Below, one piece after another: positions 33,608-43,134 of a stretch of 64,000 bases of DNA. The notes beneath the pieces were generated by a model, which saw nothing but the letters and a program-made list of their open reading frames with translations, did no database searches and was not told where the DNA came from. A program made the position numbers and the translations under genes. Position 1 is the first letter of the stretch. Each line of letters begins with the position of its first letter. This DNA is from Sodalis praecaptivus. Lineage in GTDB: Bacteria; Pseudomonadota; Gammaproteobacteria; Enterobacterales; Enterobacteriaceae. Location of the stretch: contig NZ_CP006569.1 in the NCBI RefSeq assembly GCF_000517425.1, positions 3,834,760 to 3,898,759 of the forward strand, written 5' to 3'.

Positions 33608-34739
33608 CAGGCCCGATGAAATCCGTATTGATCTTTGCCGCATCAGCGAAAAAACCTGCTGGTTATTTATCTCCATACGGACGCGTTCCGGCCTACAGGG
33701 GGTTGGCGAAGCCACCCTGTCAGGACGTGAAAAAGAGGTTTTGGCGCTGTTTGGCGAGGTTGCTAGCGCATTGCTTAACGCCCCCGGCCGCTCCCCGCGC
33801 GCGCACTTTCCTGACATGCTCTCGCTTCCCCTGGCGGCGCTGATATCCGCGTGCGATCAGGCCCTATGGGACATACAGGCGCAGGCACAGGCGCTGCCGC
33901 TGTGCGCCCTGCTAAGCCCCGAACCAGCGCGGGAAATCAGCGTTTACGCCAATATTAACCGCAGAACCGGCGACCGCTCGGCGGCGGGATTTGCCGTCAG
34001 CGCTCTGGACGCCATCGCCTGCGGGCATACTGCCATTAAAATCGCCCCCTTTGATGAGGTCGATTGCCGTCGTCAGCGCCCTCCGAAAGCCGTCGCGGCG
34101 CTGCAAAAAGGGATTGAACGCATTGACCGCGTCAGAGACGCTATCGGCGAGGATATCCGCCTGATGGTAGATTGTCACTGGCGCCTGGATGTGCCGACGG
34201 TGCAAGCATTATTGCCCTCAATAGCGCGTTACCGCCTGTATTGGCTGGAATGCCCATTGCCGGAATCGCACGCCAACCTGGATGAGTTGGTCGCGATCAA
34301 AGCGCAGGCGAACGCACAGCATGTTTTGTTGGCGGGCTGCGAGGAAAACATCAGGACCGAGAGTTTTGCCCCTTTTTGGGATAAACGGGTTTATGACGTC
34401 TATATGCCCGACGCAAAGTATGTCGGCGGTATTGAGGAGATGATGGCGGTGGCCGCCCATATCCAGCAACAGGGCGCGACCTTTTCCCCGCATAATCCCT
34501 CCGGTCCCGTCTGTGATGCCGTAAGCGCCCATGTCTGCGCCGCCGTGGCTGGCGCTGGCATGCTGGAAATGCAGTTTGATGAAACGCCGCTGTTCTCGGC
34601 CCTCATCGGCGGCGAAACAAAAGCCGTCGAGCGCGGAAAAGTCGCTCTTTCCCCTCGGCCCGGGCTCGGCGTGACATTGGATAGGGCGCTGGTTGAGAAG
34701 TATGCACTTACCAGTCAAACGGTAAAACGCGGTAGTTGA
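33591..34739 (+). CDS. Enolase-superfamily enzyme (mandelate racemase/muconate lactonizing type)
   Basis: Putative acid-sugar dehydratase, racemase or cycloisomerase that abstracts a proton next to a carboxylate. The 382-residue product has the N-terminal capping domain and a C-terminal barrel. Candidate metal ligands are Asp194 (LMVDCHWRL), Glu220 (WLECPLPE) and Glu251 (GCEENIRTE). Candidate bases are Lys150 (AIKIAP) and a His301-Asp274 pair (FSPHNPSGPV, YMPDAKYVGG), as in the mandelate racemase subgroup. ATG 33591 is chosen because GGGG stands 6 bases upstream; ATG 33585 is the alternative. It overlaps the regulator and probably shares its transcript. Substrate unknown. Confidence 0.87.
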   Translation: MSNSHDRPDEIRIDLCRISEKTCWLFISIRTRSGLQGVGEATLSGREKEVLALFGEVASALLNAPGRSPRAHFPDMLSLPLAALISACDQALWDIQAQAQALPLCALLSPEPAREISVYANINRRTGDRSAAGFAVSALDAIACGHTAIKIAPFDEVDCRRQRPPKAVAALQKGIERIDRVRDAIGEDIRLMVDCHWRLDVPTVQALLPSIARYRLYWLECPLPESHANLDELVAIKAQANAQHVLLAGCEENIRTESFAPFWDKRVYDVYMPDAKYVGGIEEMMAVAAHIQQQGATFSPHNPSGPVCDAVSAHVCAAVAGAGMLEMQFDETPLFSALIGGETKAVERGKVALSPRPGLGVTLDRALVEKYALTSQTVKRGS

Positions 34740-34852
34740 ATCCCCGCCGGCCTGGCTTCCCTCGTCAGCGCGTTGGGAAATTTCCGGCCCGGCGTTTGCC
34801 GCCAGCGCGCGGGGGGAAACACGGCCGGGCGCACCCGGGTCGTCAGGGCAGC

Positions 34853-35620
34853 TTAAAACCGCAGCACATGCCACAGCAGGCCGGCGTACAGCGGCATCAG
34901 CGGATGGCGCACCAGCAGAACCATGGTCGCCACGGCCGCCAGCGTCAGCAGCGGCGCCAGCCAGCGCAGGCGCGCGGGGGGCAGCCAGCGGTTCAAGCGA
35001 TCCGGTGCGCGCTTGGCGCTGCGCGCCCAGCGCCACAGCAGCCAGCAGGCCAGCCAGAGCAGTAGCGCAGCCGCCAGCAACAGTAGACGGAATTCGCCGG
35101 TGCTCTCCCCCGGCGGGATATTGATCGCCACGCCGGCCAGAATGCCGGGCAGCAGATAGACCGGCGGCCAGCTCAGACAACCGATGATGTTCGGCAAGGC
35201 GAATTTATAGGGTGAGAGATCCAGCATACCGGCCACCAGCGGCACCAGCGGTCGGGTCGGCCCGATAAAACGGCCCACCAGAATTGTCATCATGCTGTGC
35301 CGGTGTAGCGCATGCTCGGTTTTAGTCAGCATGGTGCGGTGTTTTTTCCAAAACGACAGCGTCTTGAGCGGTTTTTTGAAGGCGTGGCCGATATACCACG
35401 AGATCCAATCGCCCAGCAAACAGCCGATAATACCGGCGCCCCAGGCGGGATAAAATGCCATTTTCCCGCTGCCGATTAGCGCACCCAGCGTCGCCATCAT
35501 GACCGTGCCCGGCAGCAGTAGCCCCACCAGCGCCAGCGATTCAAGAAAAGCCACCAGCGTGACCGCCAACAGTGAAAAAGCCAGGGATTGCGTCACCCAG
35601 TGCTCAAAAAAGGCTTCCAT
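34853..35620 (-). CDS. yabI: DedA-family inner membrane protein YabI
   Basis: Member of the DedA/SNARE-associated (VTT) membrane protein family, linked in E. coli to membrane homeostasis and lipid carrier recycling. The 255-residue product (E. coli YabI 254) has FLESLALVGLLLPGTVMMA, GDWISWYIG and the family signature HSMMTILVGRFIGPTRPLVP, with five to six membrane segments. ATG 35620 follows GAGGGG. It lies upstream of polB as in E. coli, except that araC/araBAD are missing between them. Confidence 0.94.
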   Translation of the reverse strand: MEAFFEHWVTQSLAFSLLAVTLVAFLESLALVGLLLPGTVMMATLGALIGSGKMAFYPAWGAGIIGCLLGDWISWYIGHAFKKPLKTLSFWKKHRTMLTKTEHALHRHSMMTILVGRFIGPTRPLVPLVAGMLDLSPYKFALPNIIGCLSWPPVYLLPGILAGVAINIPPGESTGEFRLLLLAAALLLWLACWLLWRWARSAKRAPDRLNRWLPPARLRWLAPLLTLAAVATMVLLVRHPLMPLYAGLLWHVLRF

Positions 35621-35738
35621 AACCCCTCATTGTCATAAACCCGCCGCGGATTGTCGGTGTCGGACGCCGGCACGTCAAACAATCAATTGTATACGGATTT
35701 GGCAAAAGGATCCCTTCGCCCGGTTGGCTGGACAATGA

Positions 35739-35754
35739 CTGTATAAATACTCAT
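35739..35754 (+). promoter_or_regulatory. LexA-box-like site upstream of polB
   Basis: The 16-mer CTGTATAAATACTCAT agrees with the LexA consensus at 12 of 16 positions, with a perfect left half CTGTATA and a weaker right half. It lies 85 bases before the polB ATG. E. coli polB is SOS-induced through a box starting CTGTATAAA, so this site is probably its equivalent. Confidence 0.6.
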
Positions 35755-35839
35755 ACTTTACCCTATGCCGGTTGCGCCAAAGGCTTATGCTCCTCCTCGC
35801 CCGGCGCCCCTACTCACTCTCACGGGAAAGCCTGACGCC

Positions 35840-38212
35840 ATGTCCGTACCTTCCCTGCCGCGGCAGGGTTTTATTCTGACCCGTCACTGGCGGGACACGC
35901 CTGCCGGTAGCGCCATCGACTTTTGGCTGGCGACGGACCAGGGCCCACAAAAGGTCAGCCTTCCTCCCCAAGAGGCGGTGGCTTTTGTGCCGACGGCGTT
36001 CAGCGATCGCGTCCGCGCGCTGCTGGCCGGCGAAGACGTACAGCTGCGGCCGCTGGCGCTGCGGGATTTTCAGCGCCGGCCGGTAGAGGGGCTTTACTGC
36101 CGCCATTACCGCACGTTGGCGCGCGCCGAGAAAATCTTGACCGAGGCCGGCATCCCGCTTTATGAAGCGGATATCCGCCCGCCCGAACGTTACCTGATGG
36201 AGCGTTTTATCACCGCGCCGGTGCTGTTCGACGGGACGGCCAATACCAACGGCCACCTTCACAACGCGCGGCTGAAGCCCGCGCCGGATTACCGACCCGC
36301 GTTGTCGCTGGTGTCGCTGGATATCGAAACCAACCGTTTCGGCGAGCTTTACTGTATCGGTCTGCACGGCTGCGGCCAGCATCAGGTTTACATGCTGGGG
36401 GAGCCGGGCGGTCCCTCCGCCACGCGGCCGGAGATGCAGTTGGAATATGTTCCCAGCCGCAAAGGGCTTATCGAACGGCTTAATGCCTGGTTCGCCCGCT
36501 ACGATCCCGACGCGATCATCGGCTGGAACCTGGTGCAGTTCGACCTGCGTATGTTGCAAAAACACGCCGAACGTTATGGGCTGCCGCTGCGCCTCGGGCG
36601 CGGCGGCGAGGCGCTGGAGTGGCGCGAACACGGCTTCAAGCAGGGCTATTTTTACGCCGCCGCCGCGGGCCGCCTGATTATCGACGGTATTGACGGCTTA
36701 AAGTCCGCCTTTTGGCAATTCTCGTCCTTTAGCCTGGAGCATGTGGCGCAGACGCTGCTCGGGGAGGGCAAGGCCATCGCTACCCCTTACGATCGCATGG
36801 ATGAAATCGATCGCCTATACCGCGAGGACCCGCCGGCGCTGGCGCATTACAACCTGACGGACTGCGAGCTGGTCACGCGCATTTTCGAGCATACCCGGCT
36901 ATTGGCGTTTCTGCTGGAGCGGGCAACGGTTACCGGGCTGGCGGCGGATCGCAGCGGCGGATCGGTGGCGGCATTCAGCTGGCTTTATCTGCCGCGCATG
37001 CACCGCGCCGGCTATGTCGCGCCCAACCTCGGGGATGTGGCGCCGCAGGCCAGCCCCGGCGGCTACGTCATGGATTCCCGTCCCGGGCTGTACGATTCAG
37101 TACTGGTGCTGGACTATAAAAGCCTCTACCCCTCCATCATCCGGACTTTTTTGATCGACCCGGTCGGTTTGATAGAAGGGCTGGCGGCGGGCGAAGGCCC
37201 GGACACGCTGGCGGGCTTCGCCGGCGCGCGCTTTTCGCGCCGGCATCACTGCCTACCGGCGATCGTCGATCGGCTCTGGCAGGGCCGGGAGCGCGCCAAG
37301 CGCGACCATAACGCGCCGCTGTCCCAGGCGATGAAGATTATCATGAACGCCTTTTACGGCGTCTTGGGTGCGCCCGGCTGCCGTTTTTTCGATAACCGGC
37401 TGGCGTCTTCCATCACGCTGCGCGGCCACGCCATCATGCATCAAACGCGGGCCCTTATTGAGGCGGAGGGCTATCCGGTCATCTACGGCGATACCGATTC
37501 CACCTTCGTTTGGCTTAAACGCCCCTACCCCCAGGACGCGGCGGTAGCCATCGGCCAGGGACTGGTGAGCAAAATCAATGCCTGGTGGCGGGACAATCTG
37601 CGCCAGGAGCTGGATCTCGACAGCGCCCTGGAGCTGGAATTCGAGACGCATTTCAGCCGTTTTTTGATGCCGACCATCCGCGGCGCGGAACTGGGCAGTA
37701 AAAAACGCTATGCCGGGCTAGTGCAGGACGAACAGGGGGATCGCATGGTGTTTAAAGGGCTGGAAACCGTCCGCAGCGACTGGACGCCGCTGGCCCAGCA
37801 ATTTCAGCAGCAGCTCTACGAGCGTATTTTTCGCCGCCAGCCGTATCAGACGTTCGTGCGCGATTACGTGCGTCAAACGCTCGACGGCAGCTTCGACGAT
37901 CGGCTGATTTATCGTAAGCGGCTGCGGCGCAAGCTGGGGGAATATGAGCGTAACGTCCCGCCCCAGGCGCGCGCGGCGCGCATCGCCGATGCCTATAACC
38001 AACGCCAGCAGCGCCCGCAGCAGTACCAGAACGGCGGCTGGATCAGCTACATCATGACCACCGCCGGCCCCGAGCCGCTGGAATGCCGCCACAACCCGCC
38101 GGATTACGATCATTACATCAGCAAGCAGCTGCAACCGGTGGCGGACGCGATCCTGCCCTTTATGCAGGATGATTTTGCTACCCTTATATCAGGTCAAATG
38201 GGATTGTTTTGA
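35840..38212 (+). CDS. polB: DNA polymerase II
   Basis: Family B DNA polymerase, SOS-induced, active in replication restart and lesion bypass with proofreading. The 790-residue product (E. coli 783) has the exonuclease motif [15 protein letters not shown], exonuclease [16 protein letters not shown], polymerase motif [17 protein letters not shown], motif [13 protein letters not shown] and motif [11 protein letters not shown], all intact. ATG 35840 ([20 protein letters not shown]) is supported by the E. coli start [12 protein letters not shown]; an upstream in-frame ATG at 35765 would add 25 unmatched residues. Confidence 0.96.
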   Translation: MSVPSLPRQGFILTRHWRDTPAGSAIDFWLATDQGPQKVSLPPQEAVAFVPTAFSDRVRALLAGEDVQLRPLALRDFQRRPVEGLYCRHYRTLARAEKILTEAGIPLYEADIRPPERYLMERFITAPVLFDGTANTNGHLHNARLKPAPDYRPALSLVSLDIETNRFGELYCIGLHGCGQHQVYMLGEPGGPSATRPEMQLEYVPSRKGLIERLNAWFARYDPDAIIGWNLVQFDLRMLQKHAERYGLPLRLGRGGEALEWREHGFKQGYFYAAAAGRLIIDGIDGLKSAFWQFSSFSLEHVAQTLLGEGKAIATPYDRMDEIDRLYREDPPALAHYNLTDCELVTRIFEHTRLLAFLLERATVTGLAADRSGGSVAAFSWLYLPRMHRAGYVAPNLGDVAPQASPGGYVMDSRPGLYDSVLVLDYKSLYPSIIRTFLIDPVGLIEGLAAGEGPDTLAGFAGARFSRRHHCLPAIVDRLWQGRERAKRDHNAPLSQAMKIIMNAFYGVLGAPGCRFFDNRLASSITLRGHAIMHQTRALIEAEGYPVIYGDTDSTFVWLKRPYPQDAAVAIGQGLVSKINAWWRDNLRQELDLDSALELEFETHFSRFLMPTIRGAELGSKKRYAGLVQDEQGDRMVFKGLETVRSDWTPLAQQFQQQLYERIFRRQPYQTFVRDYVRQTLDGSFDDRLIYRKRLRRKLGEYERNVPPQARAARIADAYNQRQQRPQQYQNGGWISYIMTTAGPEPLECRHNPPDYDHYISKQLQPVADAILPFMQDDFATLISGQMGLF

Positions 38213-38387
38213 TTGGCGGGGCGATTGACAGGTGACGTCGCCGTCGCCATCCATTACCATAGCGCCCTCAACGCGTAATTTTAACCCCTGACCCCGACTT
38301 ACGCCGTGTACTTCAGGCCCGCGCCTACCACGGCCAGCCGCGCTATTGCCGGTAATTTAGCCCAATACAACACTGAGCCGAGAATTT

Positions 38388-41294
38388 ATGCCTTTTACGC
38401 TAGGTCAACGCTGGATAAGCGATACTGAAAACGAGCTGGGACTGGGCACCGTTGTCGCCCAGGACGCACGGATGGTTACCCTGTTGTTTTCCGCCAGCGG
38501 TGAAAACCGCCTGTATGCCCGCAGCGACGCCCCGATTACGCGGGTGATGTTCAATCCCGGCGATACCGTGACCAGCCACGAAGGCTGGCAGCTGCTTATC
38601 GACGCCGTCGAGGAAAAAGAGGGGCTGCTGACCTATATCGGTACCCGTCTGGATAACGGCGAAACCCACTGCGCGCTGCGCGAAGTGCTGCTCGACAGCA
38701 AGCTGACTTTCAGCAAACCGCAGGACCGCCTGTTTGCCGGCCAAATTGACCGCATGGACCGTTTCGCGCTGCGCTACCGCGCGCGTAAATTTTACAGTGA
38801 GCAATTTCGCGCGGCGTGGAACGGCCTGCGCGGCATCCGCGCCAGCCTTATCCCCCATCAGTTGCACATCGCCGCCGAAGTGGGACAGCGCCATGCGCCG
38901 CGCGTGCTGCTGGCGGACGAAGTGGGATTGGGCAAAACCATTGAAGCCGGGATGATAATCCATCAGCAACTACTGACCGGTCGGGCGGAGCGGGTGCTGA
39001 TCGTGGTGCCCGAATCCCTGCTGCATCAATGGTTGGTGGAGATGCTGCGCCGCTTCAACCTGCATTTTTCGATATTTGACGACGAGCGCTATAGCCAATC
39101 CCTGCACGATAGCGACAACCCTTTCGAGACCGAACAATGGGTGCTCTGTTCGCTGGATTTCGTACGCCGCAACAAAGAGCGGCTGGCGCACCTGGTGGAG
39201 GCGCCCTGGGATATGCTGGTGGTGGATGAAGCCCATCATCTGGTCTGGAGCGAAACCGCCCCGAGCCGCGAATATCAGGTTATTGAACAGCTGGCGCAGC
39301 ACATCCCCAGCGTCCTGCTGCTGACCGCCACGCCGGAGCAGTTGGGCATGCACAGCCACTTCGCCCGTCTGCGCCTGCTGGACCCCAGCCGGTTTCATGA
39401 CTACCAGGCGTTTGTCGATGAACAGCAGCGTTATCGCCCGGTGGCCGACACCGTCACGCTGCTGCTTAACGGCGAGCCGCTGGATGCCGCGGCCATGGCG
39501 CTGCTGGCCGGGATGCTCGGCGGGCAGCATGCCGATACGCTACTGGCCCGCATCAACGAGAAAGGCGCGGCCGCCGACGACGCGCGCCGCCGGCTGACGG
39601 CCATGCTGATGGACAGCCACGGCACCAGCCGGGTCATGTTCCGCAATACCCGTCAGGGAGTGAAAGGTTTCCCGGCGCGCCGGCTGCACGCCCACGCCCT
39701 GCCGCTGCCTGCGCAATACCAGACCGCCTTGAAGGTGGCCGGCATTATGGACAGCAAGCAGGCGCCGGATGAACGCGCGCGCCATAGGCTGTACCCGGAA
39801 CGAATTTTTCAGCAGTTTGAGGGACACAACGCCACCTGGTGGAACTTCGACCCGCGCGTGCAGTGGCTGGTCGACTTCCTGCTCGACCAGCGCCAGGAAA
39901 AAGTACTGGTGATTTGCGCCCATGCCGGCACGGCGCTGCAGCTGGAGCAGGTGTTGCGTGAACGGGAAGGCATCCGCGCCGCGGTGTTCCATGAAGGGCT
40001 GTCGCTGGTGGATCGCGACCGCGCCGCGGCCTATTTTGCTTCGGCGGAGGACGGCGCGCAGGTGCTGTTGTGCTCGGAAATCGGCTCCGAGGGGCGCAAC
40101 TTCCAATTCGCCAGCCAAATGGTAATGTTCGACCTGCCCTTCAATCCGGATCTGCTTGAGCAGCGCATCGGCCGTCTGGACCGCATCGGTCAAGGTCGGG
40201 ATATCCAGATCCATGTCCCCTATTTGGAACACTCGACGCAGGCGGTGCTGCTGCGCTGGTATCATGAAGGGCTGGATGCGTTCGAGCATACCTGTCCCAC
40301 CGGCCGCACCCTGTATGATGAAGCGTATCAGACCTTGCTGGGCTATCTGGCAGAGCCTGGCGAGCTGACCGATTTTACCGCGTTTTTGCACGATTGCCGC
40401 GCCCGTCACGATGCGTTGAAAGCGCAAATGGAGCAGGGCCGCGACCGCCTGCTCGAGCTGCACTCCAACGGCGGCGAGCCGGCCTTGGCCCTGGCGCAGA
40501 CCCTCGCTGAGCAGGATAACGACAGTCAGTTGGTGAATTTTGCCCTGAATCTGTTTGATATTATCGGCCTTGCCCAAGAAGACCGCAGCGATAATCTCAT
40601 TGTCCTTAAACCATCGGATCATATGCTGGTACCGGATTTTCCGGGCGTGCCGGAAGAGGGCTGCACCATCACCTTCAATCGCGACCAGGCGCTGGCGCGC
40701 GAAGAAACGCAGTTTATCAGTTGGGAGCACCCGATTATCCGTAACGGCCTGGATTTGGTGCTCTCAAGCGAAAGCGGCAGCAGCGCGCTGTCGCTGCTGA
40801 AGAACAAAGCGCTGCCGGTCGGTACCCTGCTGTTGGAGCTCATTTATGTCGTGGAGTCGCAGGCGCCGCGTAACTTGCAGCTTAACCGCTTCTTGCCCGC
40901 CACCCCGCTGCGTCTGCTGCTGGATAAAAACGGCACCAACTTGGCGCCGCAGGTAGAATTTGAGCAATTTAACCGCCAACTTAATGCCGTGAAGCGCCAT
41001 ACCGCCAGCAAACTGGTCGGCGCGGTGCAGCAAGAGGTGCATGGCATGCTGATGCGCGGCGAACCCCTGGTGGCGCAACAGGCCCGCGCGCTGATTGACG
41101 ACGCCCGGGCGCAGGCGGACCAGCGCCTTGGCGCCGAACTGAGCCGGTTGCAGGCGCTGCGGGGGGTCAACCCGGCTATCCGCGACGACGAATTGGAGGC
41201 GGTGGCGGAAAATCGGCGCCAGGTGCTCAAGCATCTCGATGAGGCCAGCTGGCGTTTGGATGCCATCCGCCTTATTGTGGTCACGCATCAATAA
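38388..41294 (+). CDS. rapA: RNA polymerase-associated ATPase RapA (HepA)
   Basis: Swi2/Snf2-type ATPase that binds RNA polymerase and helps it recycle after termination. The 968-residue product equals the E. coli length. An N-terminal tandem Tudor-like part is followed by Walker [18 protein letters not shown] (Lys183), the DEAH box VVDEAHHL near 280, [18 protein letters not shown], and the second RecA-like lobe with [18 protein letters not shown]. It sits 175 bases after polB and 49 bases before rluA as in E. coli. Confidence 0.97.
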   Translation: MPFTLGQRWISDTENELGLGTVVAQDARMVTLLFSASGENRLYARSDAPITRVMFNPGDTVTSHEGWQLLIDAVEEKEGLLTYIGTRLDNGETHCALREVLLDSKLTFSKPQDRLFAGQIDRMDRFALRYRARKFYSEQFRAAWNGLRGIRASLIPHQLHIAAEVGQRHAPRVLLADEVGLGKTIEAGMIIHQQLLTGRAERVLIVVPESLLHQWLVEMLRRFNLHFSIFDDERYSQSLHDSDNPFETEQWVLCSLDFVRRNKERLAHLVEAPWDMLVVDEAHHLVWSETAPSREYQVIEQLAQHIPSVLLLTATPEQLGMHSHFARLRLLDPSRFHDYQAFVDEQQRYRPVADTVTLLLNGEPLDAAAMALLAGMLGGQHADTLLARINEKGAAADDARRRLTAMLMDSHGTSRVMFRNTRQGVKGFPARRLHAHALPLPAQYQTALKVAGIMDSKQAPDERARHRLYPERIFQQFEGHNATWWNFDPRVQWLVDFLLDQRQEKVLVICAHAGTALQLEQVLREREGIRAAVFHEGLSLVDRDRAAAYFASAEDGAQVLLCSEIGSEGRNFQFASQMVMFDLPFNPDLLEQRIGRLDRIGQGRDIQIHVPYLEHSTQAVLLRWYHEGLDAFEHTCPTGRTLYDEAYQTLLGYLAEPGELTDFTAFLHDCRARHDALKAQMEQGRDRLLELHSNGGEPALALAQTLAEQDNDSQLVNFALNLFDIIGLAQEDRSDNLIVLKPSDHMLVPDFPGVPEEGCTITFNRDQALAREETQFISWEHPIIRNGLDLVLSSESGSSALSLLKNKALPVGTLLLELIYVVESQAPRNLQLNRFLPATPLRLLLDKNGTNLAPQVEFEQFNRQLNAVKRHTASKLVGAVQQEVHGMLMRGEPLVAQQARALIDDARAQADQRLGAELSRLQALRGVNPAIRDDELEAVAENRRQVLKHLDEASWRLDAIRLIVVTHQ

Positions 41295-41307
41295 CCCGCA
41301 ATCTCTC

Positions 41308-41328
41308 CCCGGCGGTCACGCCGCCGGG
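41308..41328 (+). terminator. Hairpin between rapA and rluA
   Basis: Perfect 8-base stem CCCGGCGG (41308-41315) and CCGCCGGG (41321-41328) with a 5-base loop. It follows the rapA stop by 13 bases and ends 15 bases before the rluA ATG. Only two T follow, so it may weaken rather than stop readthrough, or shield the rapA 3' end. Confidence 0.45.
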
Positions 41329-41343
41329 TTCACCTGGAGCCGT

Positions 41344-41997
41344 ATGGAACCTTATCATCCCCCGCAAACGCCCTGGCTGCATATCCTGTACCAGGATGCG
41401 CATATCATGGCGGTCAATAAGCCGAGCGGATTATTGTCGGTGCCCGGGCGGGCGCTGGAGCACAAAGACAGCGTCATGACGCGGATACAGGCGGATTTCC
41501 CGCAGGCAGAATCGGTGCATCGTCTGGATATGGCCACCAGCGGCGTGCTGGTGGTGGCGCTGACCAAGGCCGCGGAGCGCGAACTGAAACGCCAGTTTCG
41601 CGAGCGCGAGCCGCGCAAAACCTATATCGCCCGGGTGTGGGGGCATCCCGCGCGCGATGAAGGCGACGTCGATTTGCCGCTTATCTGCGACTGGCCGAAC
41701 CGGCCGCGGCAAAAGGTCTGCTTTGACACCGGTAAAGCGGCGCTGACCCACTATGAGGTGCTATCCCGCGATCTCGATCATAGCGCCCGCGTGCGGCTGA
41801 CGCCGCTGACCGGCCGCTCGCATCAGCTGCGGGTGCATATGCAGTCCCTCGGCCATCCCATCCTGGGCGACGGGTTTTACGCTACGCCTGCGGCCAAAGC
41901 CATGGCGCCGCGGCTATTGCTTCACGCCCAAACCCTGGCCATCACCCATCCCCATTACGGCTCGCCGATTCATTTCCATTGCGAAGCGGATTTCTAA
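41344..41997 (+). CDS. rluA: 23S rRNA/tRNA pseudouridine synthase RluA
   Basis: Makes pseudouridine at position 746 of 23S rRNA and position 32 of several tRNAs. The 217-residue product (E. coli 219) has the catalytic aspartate motif ESVHRLDMATSGVLVVALTK and the RluA-family end TGRSHQLRVHMQSLGHPILG. ATG 41344 (MEPYHPPQTPWLHILYQD) matches the E. coli start; upstream in-frame ATGs overlap rapA and are unlikely. It follows rapA, probably co-transcribed in part. Confidence 0.95.
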   Translation: MEPYHPPQTPWLHILYQDAHIMAVNKPSGLLSVPGRALEHKDSVMTRIQADFPQAESVHRLDMATSGVLVVALTKAAERELKRQFREREPRKTYIARVWGHPARDEGDVDLPLICDWPNRPRQKVCFDTGKAALTHYEVLSRDLDHSARVRLTPLTGRSHQLRVHMQSLGHPILGDGFYATPAAKAMAPRLLLHAQTLAITHPHYGSPIHFHCEADF

Positions 41998-42078
41998 ACT
42001 AACCGCCGCGCTGGCTTTGCCGCTGCGGCGAGCGCGCGGCACGACATACCGAGCCTCGGCGTGTCATGCCCCGCCCAC

Positions 42079-42099
42079 CCGGGCGCGGCCTGCGCCCGG
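42079..42099. terminator. Hairpin between convergent rluA and djlA
   Basis: Perfect 8-base stem CCGGGCGC (42079-42086) and GCGCCCGG (42092-42099), 5-base loop, in the 129-base gap between convergent genes. No T-run on either strand. It may serve as a bidirectional 3' end or be a short repeated palindrome; its core resembles the one at 17886-17921. Confidence 0.4.
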
Positions 42100-42126
42100 C
42101 GGTTAGCCCTGGGCGGCATTTACCGC

Positions 42127-42951
42127 TTAGCGAAAGCCCTTTTCCCGCTTTAAGAGATCATAGGCCTGCTGGATCGCTTGCGTTTTCTGTTTGGCCATTT
42201 CCATCATTTCCGGCGGCAGCCCTTTCGCCACCAGCTTGTCGGGATGATGCTCGCTCATCAGCTTGCGGTAGGCGCGCTTAATCGTCGGGCCATCGTCCTG
42301 GGGACTGACGCCGAGCACTTTGCAGGCATCCTCCAGCGTCGGTCCCTGCGCCCGCCCCGGCTGGCGGTAGCTGCCCTGGTAAGACTCATGCTGACCGCCG
42401 AACTGCGCGCCGCCCTCCATCATGCTGAGGAACTGATCAAACTGGCCGCGGCTGATGCCCAGCTCTTCGGCGATGACGTACAGCACCTGCCGCTCGTTGG
42501 GGTGCAGCGAACCATCCGCGAAGGCCGCTTGGATTTGAATTTCCAAAAACATGCGGATAAGATCGAAGCGGCCAAAGCAGACCTGGCGAAACTCGCGCAG
42601 CCGGCCGCGCAGCGGGAAATCGCTATCTTTCCCTTCGCGGAACGCCTCCTGTGCGGCGCTTTTTAGCGCATCATTCAGCTGCATCCGCGTCATCAACCGA
42701 TTGGCGTTGACAATGTCCGCCTCGGTGACCCGCCCTTTGGACTTGGTCAAATGGCCCATCACCTGGAAAGTGGTGCGGAAAAAAACGTTTTGCCGGGTTT
42801 GTTGATCGGAAAAATAGCCGGGACCGGTCACGCGGGCGCCCCGCGCCTTATCCACCATATGGCCAATCAGCAGGCCCAATACGATGGCCCAAAAACCGCC
42901 GCCCGACCAAATCGCCACAATAACGCCCAACAGCTTACCCCAATAACGCAT
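42127..42951 (-). CDS. djlA: Membrane-anchored DnaJ-like protein DjlA
   Basis: Co-chaperone of DnaK anchored in the inner membrane, linked in E. coli to the Rcs envelope stress pathway. The 274-residue product (E. coli 271) has one N-terminal membrane segment (about residues 6-30) with the glycine-rich pattern typical of DjlA, a central TerB-like helical domain and a C-terminal J domain with the HPD motif in [17 protein letters not shown]. It is divergent from lptD, as in E. coli. Confidence 0.95.
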   Translation of the reverse strand: MRYWGKLLGVIVAIWSGGGFWAIVLGLLIGHMVDKARGARVTGPGYFSDQQTRQNVFFRTTFQVMGHLTKSKGRVTEADIVNANRLMTRMQLNDALKSAAQEAFREGKDSDFPLRGRLREFRQVCFGRFDLIRMFLEIQIQAAFADGSLHPNERQVLYVIAEELGISRGQFDQFLSMMEGGAQFGGQHESYQGSYRQPGRAQGPTLEDACKVLGVSPQDDGPTIKRAYRKLMSEHHPDKLVAKGLPPEMMEMAKQKTQAIQQAYDLLKREKGFR

Positions 42952-43134
42952 ATACTCCTCAATTCATCATGCCGTCGGTACAAAATTGCTTTATCATACC
43001 TGTCATTTAACGCTAAGCCTAACGGTGCGCGGCGAAACGGCAGGATTTAACACTGGCGCAACGCTAATGAGTGATATAGTCTCTGACCGTTTGCCGCGAT
43101 AAGCCCTGGATGACGGAACACCTGAAAAACGCTT

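Noticed and set aside
43052-43080. lptD promoter with -10 TATAGT at 43075-43080
   Set aside because: The -35 region (ACTGGC) is poor and no sigma-E motif is visible, so I did not list it as a feature.
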